DNA of 26,366 nucleotides, from assembly GCA_004151065.3 (NCBI GenBank), contig NWUY0300010873.1, positions 63,605-89,970 on the forward strand, given 5' to 3'. This DNA comes from Larix sibirica (Eukaryota; Streptophyta; Pinopsida; Pinales; Pinaceae). A program made the position numbers and the translations under genes. The notes below the pieces were generated by a model. That model had not been told where the DNA came from and did not search any database. It saw only the letters and a program-made list of their open reading frames with translations. This document shows, piece after piece, positions 11,029 through 21,991 of the stretch; within the stretch, counting starts at the first letter, position 1, and the number at the start of each line of letters is the position of its first letter.

Positions 11029-11741
11029 TGTAACACCCCAAAGATCAATTAGGAATAGTTAGATTATTATAAGCATAGTTAGCTCTTATGAGCACATTAA
11101 TAAATTAGATATTTATTTAATTAGAGAAAAGAGGGGAAAAATCAAATAACAACATTAAGACATAATGCATTGTTAATTTAATAAAGTGTAATTAGGAGAA
11201 TTAAGTGCATGGAGACCACTTGGAAACCATGCAAAATAATGCTAAATTAATTAATAATATGAATTATTTGAATAAAAGAGGGATTTGGGGAAAGAATATG
11301 GGTTTATGCATGGGGGGAGGAGATCTAGTGTGGTTTTTTTTTGTATGTGTCTATTACTATTGGTTTGTTAAGTGGTGGCGAGTGGTTTATTTGATTTGTG
11401 ACTGTATTCTTTTTCTTTTTCTGATTGAGCTTCTGGTTTGGACAGTTGTTGTAAGCAGGACTGAGGGAAATGATATTGAGGAGATTGAGATGGCATAGCA
11501 TTATCTGTTAGGGGCTAGAGGGCCTCAACTATTAGCTAAGGGTTTGTTGGGTGAAGAGTTACCCCCCAAAATCTGTTGATGAGGATAGTTCTAGTTGCTG
11601 GAGGATAAGGGAGCATATGCAACTAGGTAAGTAGTCTTTCTAGCTGAGTTAAATCTAATTATTTTGTAGTAAATTGTTGTACTTTAATTATTTACTATTA
11701 ATATTCATTACTAATCCCTAATTAGAAGATGAGTCCTTAAA
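11029..11741 (+). mobile_element. LTR of a Ty3/gypsy-type element, copy B
   Basis: Starts TGTAACACCCC and ends about 2 bp before a perfect tRNA-iMet primer-binding site. At 713 bp it is the fuller copy; compared with copy A it carries an extra 52 bp (11579-11630). The pair diverges by roughly 12% in its first 200 bp, pointing to an old separation. Confidence 0.8.
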
Positions 11742-11743
11742 TT

Positions 11744-11755
11744 TGGTATCAGAGC
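11744..11755 (+). promoter_or_regulatory. Primer-binding site, tRNA-iMet, perfect 12/12
   Basis: TGGTATCAGAGC is the exact complement of the 3' end of plant initiator tRNA-Met. It shows that the preceding LTR acts as a 5' LTR with respect to downstream sequence, and that the element primed minus-strand synthesis with tRNA-iMet, as plant chromoviruses and most copia elements do. Confidence 0.92.
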
Positions 11756-11865
11756 GAGTCTCAAATACTTGTCCTATAGAGCCGCACCCATGATCAAAAT
11801 CTGAGAACTGAAATTAGTCTAGATATATGAAGTTGTTAGATTTTGGTTTTATTATTTTTGATAAA

Positions 11866-12275
11866 TCAATAAATAAACATATAAATATTAATAGGAATAA
11901 GAACACAATAGCTTGGTAATGGGTAAACTGGATTACAATCTTGATCAACTACACCATATCCATGAATAACAAAATAAACCAAACACATATTCATTGTTAA
12001 AAGTGTTCTGATTTGAGTATTACCACTTAAACAAGCATAAATTGTCCTATTAAGAAATCCCGGTTGTAATGAGGTGAACAAACAAAAAATCCTTCCCAAA
12101 ATTGAATTCCATGAGCATTCTTGATACAGACTCCTATGTTTTTATTATAGTGGAAACTGTAAATGTTTCCCTCACCACAATAATTGCTCAACAATGTACA
12201 TTTCATGGGATGAAAATGGTGCAGATTTTGAATGTCTTGATTTAGTTTTAGAAATAAAGATTTGAAGAATGCCAT
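11866..12275 (-). pseudogene. Frameshifted copy of the minus-strand ORF of block A
   Basis: On the minus strand, 12275 down to about 12100 encodes the same N-terminal sequence as 4027-4359 (MAFFKSLFLKLNQDIQ, then GEGNIYS and NAHGIQF). The frame then shifts, and 12099-11866 continues the homologous tail (GFLNRTIYACLSGN). Unknown function. Confidence 0.35.
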
Positions 12276-12310
12276 GGAAACTTATCATCCTTTATCACAA
12301 CATAATCCTT

Positions 12311-15300
12311 TGCAAATGTTCATACACCAGTGAAAGAAGCTTAAATTTAAACCTAAAATTCAGGGCTAGTTGCAAACAATGGTCCTACAGTAGAATACAC
12401 TTATGGATTACAAAAGTTGATGTGCATGCAATATAATAACTTAAGCTAAATTCTTTTTTTGTAAATGGCATTGTGTTCTTTATTTATCCACCTCTTGGTG
12501 GTTTCAATATTATGTTTGCTAATTGCTTTGTTGAATGGGAACTATGCAGAATCGATTAAGGTCCTCATATGAATTGAATCATTTTCTTCCTCCATGTGCT
12601 TTTAACCCCATTTGCTACATACTTCAAGGGATTGACAACTGTTTTGCTTAGTAGGATCAAGAATAAAATTTATTTAATTTTTTCTTCAATATTTTTCCAT
12701 TGTTAATGTAATCACATTTCTCTGTGACATTAGTTACTCTCTTGCGAAGTAATCTCATACATCTAAACAATGATAATGTGAATTATATATATGGAATAAC
12801 CTTGCTGAGCAATCTCAAGAATAATTTCTAACAAATAAATGAATTCCCTTGTAATTGTTGAACACGATACCAATGAATATTTCATTAAATACCACTGAAG
12901 TGTTCATTAGAGAAAATCCAAGCCCTAAAAGTGCCCTGAAAATGATTTGTCCCAACACTGCCATTTAAGAGAAGAACTTTGGTTATGAGTTGATAACTCC
13001 CTCAACACCTGCATATGGAGGCAGTGGATATCCATAAACCTCAAGGCCAAGGTAATATATTTAAAGTGTGCTTATAAAAACAACAACGAATCAATGCTCT
13101 TTTAAACCTCCATTGGAGAGATGTGATTCCTTGCTTCTATCTGTGATTGAAGTCTTGTTACATGATATCTATATCTTATGCCCCTGTTCAGAAGTCTCTT
13201 TATGGAACACAACGAGAAAACGAGATAGATTGAAACGTATACATATCTTAGAAAAGAGTAATTAATAATTCAACTTAGTATGAATTATCAATTTGAATGT
13301 GAAACAGAATGATTGGATATCACATAAGAACCTAGAAAAGTAAAGTCGCTACCCATATAGAGAGGCAAAGGAACATGTCTGATACATTAACATAGACATT
13401 ACCAAATAAACAAAACTTAGCTTTTAATTCATAGTTGTGAGAAGGGTAGAAGGGATTTGGGTATAAAAATAAAGGGGTTGGACCATTCATAACCAAGGTG
13501 ACAATGCAAAACAAATATAATCGCACTAAGAAGAGACGACTAATCAAAATAATGGATGGCGAGGAAATGAGCTAAAATCAGAATTTATTTGGTAGAAGGA
13601 ACAACCATTTATCCTTTGCATCATCTTCTATATATTTTGTAGAGAAGGCCCATCTTCATTTCATATGAATAGGAAGTAAAACCATAATGCAAGAGAATTT
13701 TATTTTAATAATGATCACTACTCCAAGATAAGTTCAAGAATATTGTTTTCTATATAGAATCTTAGAGGCCACCCTATATATAAAACTCAATGATATAATG
13801 TAATCCTCCAAATGGTTAGAAGTAGGATCTTGAACTCACAATAAAGGTTGTCTGTTAAATTTTGGTTTTGACTTTCCTTCCGTTCGAAGAAGAGAGTGAG
13901 CGTTGACAACAAGAGACCTAGTGGGATGGATTCATTTAATGGGTAAGGCTAAAATGAATGATTCTGTTAGAAAAAGGCTAAAAAGAATGACACTTAAAAA
14001 AAAGAACAAATTACTGGAATCCACAAATCTTACTCAATGACAATCCAATTACATTTTTTTGGGTGAAGTGGAGTTCAATCAAAATTCAATGATTCTACAA
14101 GTTGTATCTAGAAAATTTTTGTCATTACCTTTACAAATATTAGCAAAGCTTCTTCTCAGTAAATTTCATTCCACACGTTTATAATTACTTTATTTAATTT
14201 TCAAATTTTTTTACTTTAATGATTGCATTTTCGTTTTAGTGTCTGAAATGAAATGATTTGACATTCATTATTACTACAATCATATTGTTTTGAGGTCAAA
14301 TATTTGCCAATGGACATGCATTAAATGTTTTATATTACAGTGTAATTATTTTTAGTATGATTTTTAGTCTAAGACATCGACTTAAAAAGGAAAATGTTTC
14401 TACATCATGTTTGGGTTTCACATTGTGAGTAACTGCATACTTTTATTTTCACAAGTATTGTGGTTTATGAAGGATGGAATTTTCCCTCATTCCAAACAAA
14501 AACATTAATTTTAATGGAATTGTTAATGATATTATAGTGTCGATATTCAATGTAAGTTACCTTTAGGTAGAATTTTTTCCTAACCAATCGTTTGTACATA
14601 CTTCACAATTTTCTTTTCAAGAGTTTTTCATCAAATATTGAGCTAAATTTCTCTATTGAATGTTCTTCAAGATAAAGCATCATATGCAAACATTGGCTTC
14701 GACATCATCCCTTATATAAAAATTTCAACTCAGATAGTAGCTTTTATGAAAGCTTATTTTTGTAAAATCCTAAACTTATGGTTGGAGTTCAGATAGGCTT
14801 CATCTTTAGACAAATTTAAATATTGTTCATCTTTCCCTTGGATCGACGTGATTTCTACTTAAATCCACGTGTTGTTCACTTGAATAGGCCCTTCTTTGTG
14901 GATGCACATAGTATAATGCTGACTCACCATGTTGATCTCGTCCCTACTCCTCTCAGCATTATTCCTCTACCACATGGTTATCATACATAACATCAAAATG
15001 TCAACATTGTTGCTTAAAAATACCACCACAACAATCCGCATGTTCGCAAAGTTTAAACCCTCCATATACTCTTGTACATGATCCCCTCATCTTAGAAACT
15101 AATCATTTATCACATCCTTTTTATTGATTTTTTATTATTATTCAGGTACAATTTCAGAACAATTGTTGCTTCCCAAGGTTGCAGCTATTTTATGCAAATG
15201 AAAATTTTTCGATCTCTGTCCATGGTGAGCATGTGACTAATGTAAATGTTATTGAAAAAAAATCCAAATCTAGCATCCAAGTTGATGGATTATGTTATTT

Positions 15301-15596
15301 ATTTCTTGGTTTGATCTTCATGTTTATTTTCATTGGATTCTTATCCTTGTTCACACATTTCATCCACAAATAGGTCTAGGATAAATTTGTGTGTTAACAA
15401 TATATCAAAACCATTTCACTCTATTTGCAATTCTACCCTAAAATATGTTCTTGAATATTTGACTCTTTTTCTAAAGTATTCTATTATATATTTTACCTTA
15501 GTGTATCTCCGTTTTGTTGTAGCACTCTTATCATTATCTAACTTGAAATTGATACCTTAGTGCATCTATGTTTTGTTGTAGCACTCTTATCATTAT
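12311..15596. other. 3.3 kb AT-rich intergenic DNA, nothing recognised
   Basis: No gene, RNA or transposon domain was found. Short open frames (13068-13265 +, 13332-13547 -, 15179-15373 + with one hydrophobic C-terminal segment) have no recognisable motifs and are likely chance. A TTATTATTATTCAG acceptor-like sequence ends near 15145, shortly before the 15179 ORF, but no matching donor or exon was identified. The block ends at the insertion point of the large element at 15597. Confidence 0.5.
15494..15596 (+). repeat. Short tandem duplication (two ~44-bp units, 59-bp period)
   Basis: Units 15494-15537 and 15553-15596 share ACCTTAGTG(T/C)ATCT and then an unbroken TTTTGTTGTAGCACTCTTAT stretch, differing at only a few bases. 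The second unit ends exactly where the LTR begins, so the element inserted at its end; the probable 5-bp target site is ATTAT (15592-15596), whose partner is outside the window. Confidence 0.75.
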
Positions 15597-17070
15597 TGAT
15601 GGCTCCCAATATTAGGTAAGAAAATGCATCTAAATCCTTTTCTAAATCAGTCATTTTGGTCTAGAAAGGAAGTGCTTTGGTATCAAGTTGGTGAATGATG
15701 AGTGCATCCTAGTTAATATTGTAGAAGATTTCAATTTTATATATTATAGATCTTGTAGTCTTCCTTTCTCTCGCTTATAATACACATATGATATTGATGT
15801 GGTTGGTTGTTAGCAGTATCTTTTTGACACGGGTCCTAAACTAAGGCATCAAGCCAATTTTTCGAGGAAGAACAGATAGAAGGAGCAGTTTACTTGCAAC
15901 TCATTGGTAATACTAGAAATAAAGTGAAGGAGTTCCAAGTGTATAGCATTTTGTATAAATCCATGTGTAGGATGGACATAATCTAATGAAAGAACTACAG
16001 TCATGAAGCATCCGTATCATTGTTCAATGATCTCTGAAGATAAATGCAATTGAGGCCTAGTCCCCGAAGACCAGATTGAGCTCAATTAAACTACCACTAT
16101 GCACTGTCCTCCATAACACGCCTCATGCAATTGCAAATTAGACACTACTAGTTCATTTTGTTTCGTAGTATTAGAATAGAGATATTTAAACAGTATTTCC
16201 TGACTTACAGAGCAGGCCCATTTTTGGTATGAACACAGTTATTTCCACATTTTGTGAGCAGCATACATTTTGAGACTTATTATGTCAAAACAACGATTTT
16301 AAAGTAATAAATTTTTCCATTATGCCAGGTTATTGAGTAAATTTGTGTTCCTGTACTTCCATGGATAAGGGCCCATCCACAAGCGATTGCAGGAGCATGT
16401 GTGTTAAATTAGATTTGATTGCTTTCATGTGAATGAGATAGATCATAACATAACATAGTATATTTACTGCAATTTGTAGATGATTTACAGTATGTGAGCA
16501 TAGTAGCTTTGATAAATTATTTCTGCATCTTTAATGTAGTTTGAATGTTTCTTTATTTCTGGAATTTCCAATTCAGTATTTGTTTTATAAACATGGGATC
16601 TTATCATATGAGTTTGTTCAAGCATTATGGTTCTGATTTTGTTTAAATACCCACTCAGAATTTGGTGTAATTAGATACCTAGACTTGATGTGTGAATGGG
16701 AAGGTAGATCAAGAATTTTCCTCAAAAGGTTTTCCTAAAGCTTGGCGAAGAAAGTCCTGAAAATAGTCCATGAACCAGTGATAAATGGATATATGCCTAA
16801 CTAGTTGATGGGATCCATGTCCCTTGCAACCCTTAGGTCATAGATTAGAAATACCTTTTTCTTTCTATCTGCAATCTTTCTTTTCCTACTTTAGAATACT
16901 ACTAGGCATCATTAGAAGTTTCTTTATAGGTTGCACATATTGTGTAAGACCCTCATAAGTTTGTACAAATCCCTGGGTTGATGATTAAATGGAAGGTTTA
17001 GATACAACATCCTTGCTGGTACCCTATCCCAACATGATACCGTATTGTTGTTCATTGATTGATCCTTTCA
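15597..17070 (+). mobile_element. 5' LTR of the large element
   Basis: Runs from TGATGGCTCCC to …CCTTTCA, 6 bp before the primer-binding site, giving 1474 bp. It aligns with 25163-26366 over the whole available length. It contains 71 bp (15854-15924) missing from the 3' LTR. A TATAATACACATATG stretch near 15777 is a possible promoter element, but no transcription start can be fixed. Confidence 0.88.
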
Positions 17071-17076
17071 CCTTTT

Positions 17077-17094
17077 TGGCGACGTTGCCAGGGA
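17077..17094 (+). promoter_or_regulatory. Primer-binding site, tRNA-Asp type
   Basis: TGGCGACGTTGCCAGGGA matches the complement of the plant tRNA-Asp 3' end (TGGCGCCGTTGCCGGGGA) at 16 of 18 positions. This primer is characteristic of Athila-like gypsy elements. Confidence 0.9.
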
Positions 17095-17194
17095 GGCATA
17101 CCAAACCATAAGGAAACTAAAAATTTATTTAATAATTGTTTTAGTATACAAGTTATAGTTGGAGCAATAGAATGAGATAGAAGCAGACGCGCTA

Positions 17195-17206
17195 CTTCAA
17201 GTAAGT
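17195..17206 (+). promoter_or_regulatory. Splice-donor-like site in the leader
   Basis: CTTCAA/GTAAGT lies between the primer-binding site and the gag start, 145 nt before the gag ATG. This is the position used as donor for subgenomic envelope RNAs in retroviruses. Motif evidence only. Confidence 0.4.
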
Positions 17207-17350
17207 TTTTTGTTTAAACCATCTATCCTTTTATTTTATTTGGCCTAGTGGGCATAGTGATAAGCAAAAAAATCCTATAAATTTTCTCTTAAAAACACAC
17301 AAAAAATTATATAAAGAAAAATAAAAAAAAATTAGGCAAAGATAGCATGA

Positions 17351-18924
17351 ATGCCCAGGGCCAGGGGGAATTTAGACAATTTATACCTAATCCATAAGCG
17401 AACTGAAGAGAGTAATAGCCCTGATCCACCTAAAGGATCTAATCATCAACGTATGCCAAGACGAAGACATGGCCTCTTCGGGTCAATAAGGAATGATTCA
17501 TCTGACCTCGAGTATTCTGATGCAATAATAGATGGACATAACTTTGGTGTTGAAGAGGAAAATGAACAACCTCTTGTTTATGATTTTCTCATTGGAGGAG
17601 TTCTTGATGTTGAGGCCAAAATGAAAAATATCAACCCTTCTTCCTTACCTAACTTCCATGGATTAGCCTCAGAATACCTTGATACCTTCTTCTTTGAGTT
17701 TGAGGTAGTATGTCAGACCTATGATTACACCATGGATGCCTAGAAGTTAAAATATTTTCCTTCAACTTTAAAGGACTCTGCACTTAGATGGTTCATGAGC
17801 TTAGAGCTCAATAGTATTTTCACTTGGGAACATATGAAGGAAACTTTCACTGAAAAATATAGGGATTACTGTAAAGCAAGAGAAACAAGTGATGATATTT
17901 TTAGGATGTTGCAAGGACCAAACAAGTCATTAGAATACTATGAGGAATGATTCCAACTCATTTATAAGAGAGCTCACTCCTGCACCTTAGATGAAGAATC
18001 TCTCAAACTTGTGTTCCTTAGAGGGGTGAGAGAAGAGTATCTAGAAAACATAAAATTATTGTCTAATGGTGACATATATCAGAATAATTATGATCAAATC
18101 AAACAAATCTTCAGAAACCACTCCCGGTCCACAGGAAAAAAACCTAGAGGAATAGACCTCTCTTTCCAGCAAACTAGACCCTCTGGTTCCAACATCACTA
18201 AATCAGACTTGAGGAATCTCTTAGATGACCTAAAATTAGATATTTTACACTCAATGGAACTAAAAATGAATTTTATGCAAGCTAAGTTGAAAACTGAGGA
18301 ATCAGATAGAGCTTTAGCCATTTTTCCGCTGTCTACAAAAAAAATCACAAGAAGAATGAATGCCCCTTACACCTCACTCAGGTCAGTGCTATAAAAGTTG
18401 AATGTTGTGTAATTTATGCTGATAAACAATCCACAAAAAAAATTTCCTTACCTGGGATCATTGAAATCTAACCTATACGAGCCACAAGAACATGTAGAAC
18501 CTCTCTGTTATATAAATCCCAGAAGACCAGGGTTACAAAAAAATTTCCAACACCCTTACGGTCAGTCTCAATACCAAAAATTTCAAGGGAAGAAACCATA
18601 CCAACCATATGCCCAACCTCCTTACTAACAGGCTTATAATAAACCACCATTCCCACAAGCATAATCAACCTTGGAAAAATCTTTATGGCCAACAGAATTA
18701 TCCTATACCTGATTGGGCACCACCTCAATGAAAAAACCCTCAAACAACACCAACCACCTTATGGAAAAAAACCTTCTTCCACTGGATGGAGACCAATTTA
18801 GCAGCCAACCATCAATGCCAATCAATCCCAAGGTCAAAATCCTAATCCTTCAGTGCCAATACCACCTCTACCAACTCAACTAGCACCAAATCCTAACAAC
18901 AGACAAGTTCAACCATCATATAAT
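17351..18924 (+). pseudogene. gag: gag of Tat/Athila-type element, broken by stops
   Basis: Gag forms the particle that packages element RNA. From ATG 17351 one frame runs to 18628, interrupted only by in-frame stops at 17741 (TAG), 17948 (TGA), 18392 (TAA) and 18410 (TAA). The N-terminal 100 codons are charged and low-complexity. The capsid core follows: LPNFHGLASEYLDTFFFEFE, then ALRWFMSLELNSIFTWEHM, EKYRDYCKA, LQGPNKSLEYYEE, and LKLVFLRGVREEYLE, a good match to the Retrotrans_gag family. The C-terminal part is Pro/Gln/Tyr-rich (QPYAQPPY) with at least one frameshift after 18628, and I see no CCHC zinc knuckle. It joins directly to RNase H sequence near 18924. The TGA at 17948 would be Arg in a CGA ancestor (inference). 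Confidence 0.88.
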
Positions 18925-19020
18925 ATTGATCACTCAACAATCAAATATTTAATGAATAAACCAAATGTTAGCTATAGAGTGATTAGATGGATTTTATTAT
19001 TACAATAAAATTGTAGCAGA
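18925..19020 (+). pseudogene. C-terminal stub of RNase H fused to gag
   Basis: Immediately after the gag tail, the reading frame gives DHSTIKYLMNKPNVSY and VIRWILLLQ, the conserved end of the gypsy RNase H domain, then after a short deletion VADFLSRLT, its last residues before integrase. Protease, RT and the first two thirds of RNase H are therefore missing. The junction (about 18920-18930) stays in frame with the gag tail. A second small deletion of about 15 codons, not a multiple of three, lies near 19007. Confidence 0.8.
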
Positions 19021-20425
19021 TTTCTTGTCTAGACTAACACATGTTACAGATAAAGAGATAGTAGATGACACATTTCTAGATGAACACCTATTTTTCATCT
19101 CTACACACACCCAATGGTTTGCTGACATTGCAAATTATTTAGCCATTGGTAAGTTTCCTAAACATTTTACCTACAAGCAAAGGTCCAATATAATTAGGAA
19201 GAGGGTTCCATTCTCATGGATCCAAGGATATCTTTTCAGAAAAGGAGCAGATCACATCTTGATAAGATGCATTAGAGAGGACGAGGTTCATGACATACTT
19301 CATGCATGTCACGATGAACCATGTGGTGGCCATTATGAAACTAAAAGGACAACATACCAAGTTTTGAAAACAAGGTACTATTGGCCAACCTTGCACAAGG
19401 ATGCAACCAATTACGTTTCTAGATGTGTTGAATGTCAGAGAATGGGGAAACCAGCTCAGAGAGATGAGATGCTACTCCATCCCTAGATTACAATGGAACC
19501 TTTTGAGAAATGGGGAATGGGATTTTTTAGACCCATTGATCCACCATCAAACATGAAGCACCAAAGTCTTGTATGCACTGATTACCTTACAAAATGGGTG
19601 GAAGTGAAAGCATTAAGATTGGCCAACAAAGACTCAGTAGCAAAGTTCTTAACTGGAGAGATTTTCACCAGATTCATAGCACCAAGGGATCTTGTCACAA
19701 ACAGAGGAATACAATTTGCATCAAATTTGATAGAAAGCATCTTGAAAATCAACAAAGTCAAACAAAGATAGTCAACATCATACCATCCTCAGGCCAATGT
19801 CCAAGCAGAAGTTTCCAACAGGGAAATAGAAATAATTCTGACTAAAACAATACAAACTCACATAAGAGATTGGGCAGATAAACTCCATGAAGCGGCATGG
19901 GCCTACAACACCATCTGGAATAACACTATAGGCCTCACACCATATGAACTAGTTTATGGAATAACAATAATGATGCCAGTGGAATTCAAGCTTAAGACAT
20001 TAAGGACATCATTAGAACTTGAAATGGACCTATCTACAACATAGAGTGAAAGGCTACTTCATCTTAATTGGTTAGATGAAATCAGACAACAAACCTTACA
20101 CCATACATAAATAATCCAATAGCAAAGGAAATCATGGCATGATAAATTCATTAAGACAAAAGAATTCAAGGAAGCAGACCGGGCACTACTTTATGACTCA
20201 AGTTTTAAATACTTTAAATGCAAATTGAGAACCAGATGGTTAGGTCCCTGCCAAGTTGACATTATCTATGACAATGGTTCTGTTCAAATCTCCACAATAG
20301 ATGAGTACATAATACCATTAATGTTCCATGGGCACAAACTAAAAATCTATAAGAAACCTATCAGCAAGGAATATTTCATAGAGACTCTGAAGACACCAAA
20401 GCTATATGTAATATTAGGGAAGTAG
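19001..20425 (+). pseudogene. Integrase of Tat/Athila-type element, catalytic Asp residues lost
   Basis: Integrase inserts element cDNA into chromosomes. One frame runs through with stops at 19484, 19769, 20042, 20108 and 20120. Domains in order: H2C2 zinc finger (His 19301 and 19331, Cys 19424 and 19433); catalytic core beginning FEKWGMGFFRP; C-terminal GPY/F-like module (RTRWLGPCQV, then FHGHKLKIYKK). In the core, the first catalytic Asp is Gly (codon 19520) and the second is Asn (codon 19700, LVTNRGIQF); the Glu (19808) is kept, with the family's 35-residue spacing from the second position. Protein ends LYVILGK at 20425, followed by a poly-A run. It is in the same frame as gag. No activity is expected. 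Confidence 0.9.
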
Positions 20426-20450
20426 TGCCCTTCTCCAATATAATCATCAA

Positions 20451-20457
<7 letters not shown>

Positions 20458-20492
<35 letters not shown>
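20458..20492 (+). repeat. 35-bp poly(A) run after integrase
   Basis: An uninterrupted run of 35 A begins 32 bp after the integrase stop. In the second copy the same place is an impure purine tract of A and G (21783-21813). Homopolymers like this are frequent assembly break points. Confidence 0.9.
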
Positions 20493-20495
<3 letters not shown>

Positions 20496-20656
20496 TTAGA
20501 TGAAAACCTTTAATGAGGCATTTGGGGCAGCAAAATACTTTTTACTAATCCACTATAGGACATTACAAAGACACATCCTACAAAACACATACAGTTTGCA
20601 GTACTTCTACAAAAAACAAAAAAATTGCTACTCACCACAACAACAAACAATAAGTT
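20493..20656 (+). repeat. Post-integrase non-coding segment, first copy
   Basis: From TCCTTAGATGAAAACC this segment aligns with 21816-21991 but with many substitutions and small indels (roughly 80% identity by eye), unlike the identical stretch just upstream. It ends at CAATAAGTT directly before the NN gap, opposite TAGTAAGTT in the second copy. Confidence 0.7.
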
Positions 20657-20658
20657 NN
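20657..20658. other. NN: scaffold gap inside the element
   Basis: Two N bases separate the first post-integrase segment from a repeat start inside the integrase zinc-finger coding sequence. Probable contig join. Confidence 0.8.
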
Positions 20659-21781
20659 TGAAACTAAAAGGACAACATACCAAGTTTTGAAAACAAGGTA
20701 CTATTGGCCAACCTTGCACAAGGATGCAACCAATTACGTTTCTAGATGTGTTGAATGTCAGAGAATGGGGAAACCAGCTCAGAGAGATGAGATGCTACTC
20801 CATCCCTAGATTACAATGGAACCTTTTGAGAAATGGGGAATGGGATTTTTTAGACCCATTGATCCACCATCAAACATGAAGCACCAAAGTCTTGTATGCA
20901 CTGATTACCTTACAAAATGGGTGGAAGTGAAAGCATTAAGATTGGCCAACAAAGACTCAGTAGCAAAGTTCTTAACTGGAGAGATTTTCACCAGATTCAT
21001 AGCACCAAGGGATCTTGTCACAAACAGAGGAATACAATTTGCATCAAATTTGATAGAAAGCATCTTGAAAATCAACAAAGTCAAACAAAGATAGTCAACA
21101 TCATACCATCCTCAGGCCAATGTCCAAGCAGAAGTTTCCAACAGGGAAATAGAAATAATTCTGACTAAAACAATACAAACTCACATAAGAGATTGGGCAG
21201 ATAAACTCCATGAAGCGGCATGGGCCTACAACACCATCTGGAATAACACTATAGGCCTCACACCATATGAACTAGTTTATGGAATAACAATAATGATGCC
21301 AGTGGAATTCAAGCTTAAGACATTAAGGACATCATTAGAACTTGAAATGGACCTATCTACAACATAGAGTGAAAGGCTACTTCATCTTAATTGGTTAGAT
21401 GAAATCAGACAACAAACCTTACACCATACATAAATAATCCAATAGCAAAGGAAATCATGGCATGATAAATTCATTAAGACAAAAGAATTCAAGGAAGCAG
21501 ACCGGGCACTACTTTATGACTCAAGTTTTAAATACTTTAAATGCAAATTGAGAACCAGATGGTTAGGTCCCTGCCAAGTTGACATTATCTATGACAATGG
21601 TTCTGTTCAAATCTCCACAATAGATGAGTACATAATACCATTAATGTTCCATGGGCACAAACTAAAAATCTATAAGAAACCTATCAGCAAGGAATATTTC
21701 ATAGAGACTCTGAAGACACCAAAGCTATATGTAATATTAGGGAAGTAGTGCCCTTCTCCAATATAATCATCAATGTTGTTA
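20659..21781 (+). repeat. Exact second copy of integrase region (duplicate of 19336-20458)
   Basis: This 1,123-bp stretch repeats 19336-20458 at a constant offset of 1323 with no difference that I could find, including the same stops (19769, 20042, 20108 and 20120 recur at +1323) and the same catalytic losses. It starts just after the second zinc-finger His codon, so its zinc finger is incomplete. The open pieces 20816-21094 and 21548-21748 encode the same peptides as the first copy. An old element with ~10% LTR divergence should not hold a perfect internal duplication unless it is recent or an assembly error; the latter is favoured because the start coincides with NN. Confidence 0.95.
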
Positions 21782-21991
21782 TAAAAAAAAGAAAAAAAGA
21801 AAAAAAAAAGAGATATCCTTAGATGAAAACCTTTTACAAGGCATCTAGAGAAAAAAATTAAAAAAAAACTTTTTTTTACTAATCCACTGCAGAACATTAC
21901 AAACACACATGCTATAGGACATATACATATTGCAACACTTCTACAAAAAGCATAGAATAGAGCTACTAACCACAACAACAAATAGTAAGTT
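21782..21991 (+). repeat. Purine tract and post-integrase segment, second copy
   Basis: An A/G tract (21783-21813) is followed by sequence homologous to 20493-20656, and then continues without interruption into the rest of the element. Confidence 0.7.

Larger units (their letters stand above)
8784..12310 (+). repeat. Direct repeat block B
   Basis: Second copy of the block at 930-4394, same strand and same order of parts. It preserves a perfect primer-binding site and 52 bp of LTR missing from A. Homology to A ends at 12310, opposite the N at 4395. Confidence 0.85.

Noticed and set aside
15179-15373. Small membrane protein gene
   Set aside because: One hydrophobic segment and a nearby acceptor-like site are not enough; no conserved motif or neighbouring exon is seen.
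12311-15596. Hidden host gene or MITE
   Set aside because: No terminal inverted repeats, exon-like frames or RNA structures could be supported by reading both strands.
18094-18743. Minus-strand ORFs opposite gag
   Set aside because: They mirror the gag coding strand and are not independently supported.
19214-19396. Minus-strand ORF opposite integrase
   Set aside because: Shadow of the integrase frame with no domain of its own.
20458-20492. Poly(A) tail of a retrogene or LINE insertion
   Set aside because: It lies inside the element at a fixed place after integrase, where the second copy has an A/G purine tract; no target-site duplication or LINE/retrogene body is present.
20510-20719. Minus-strand open frame crossing the NN gap
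   Set aside because: It spans an artificial join and its first part is the reverse complement of the integrase zinc-finger region; not a gene.
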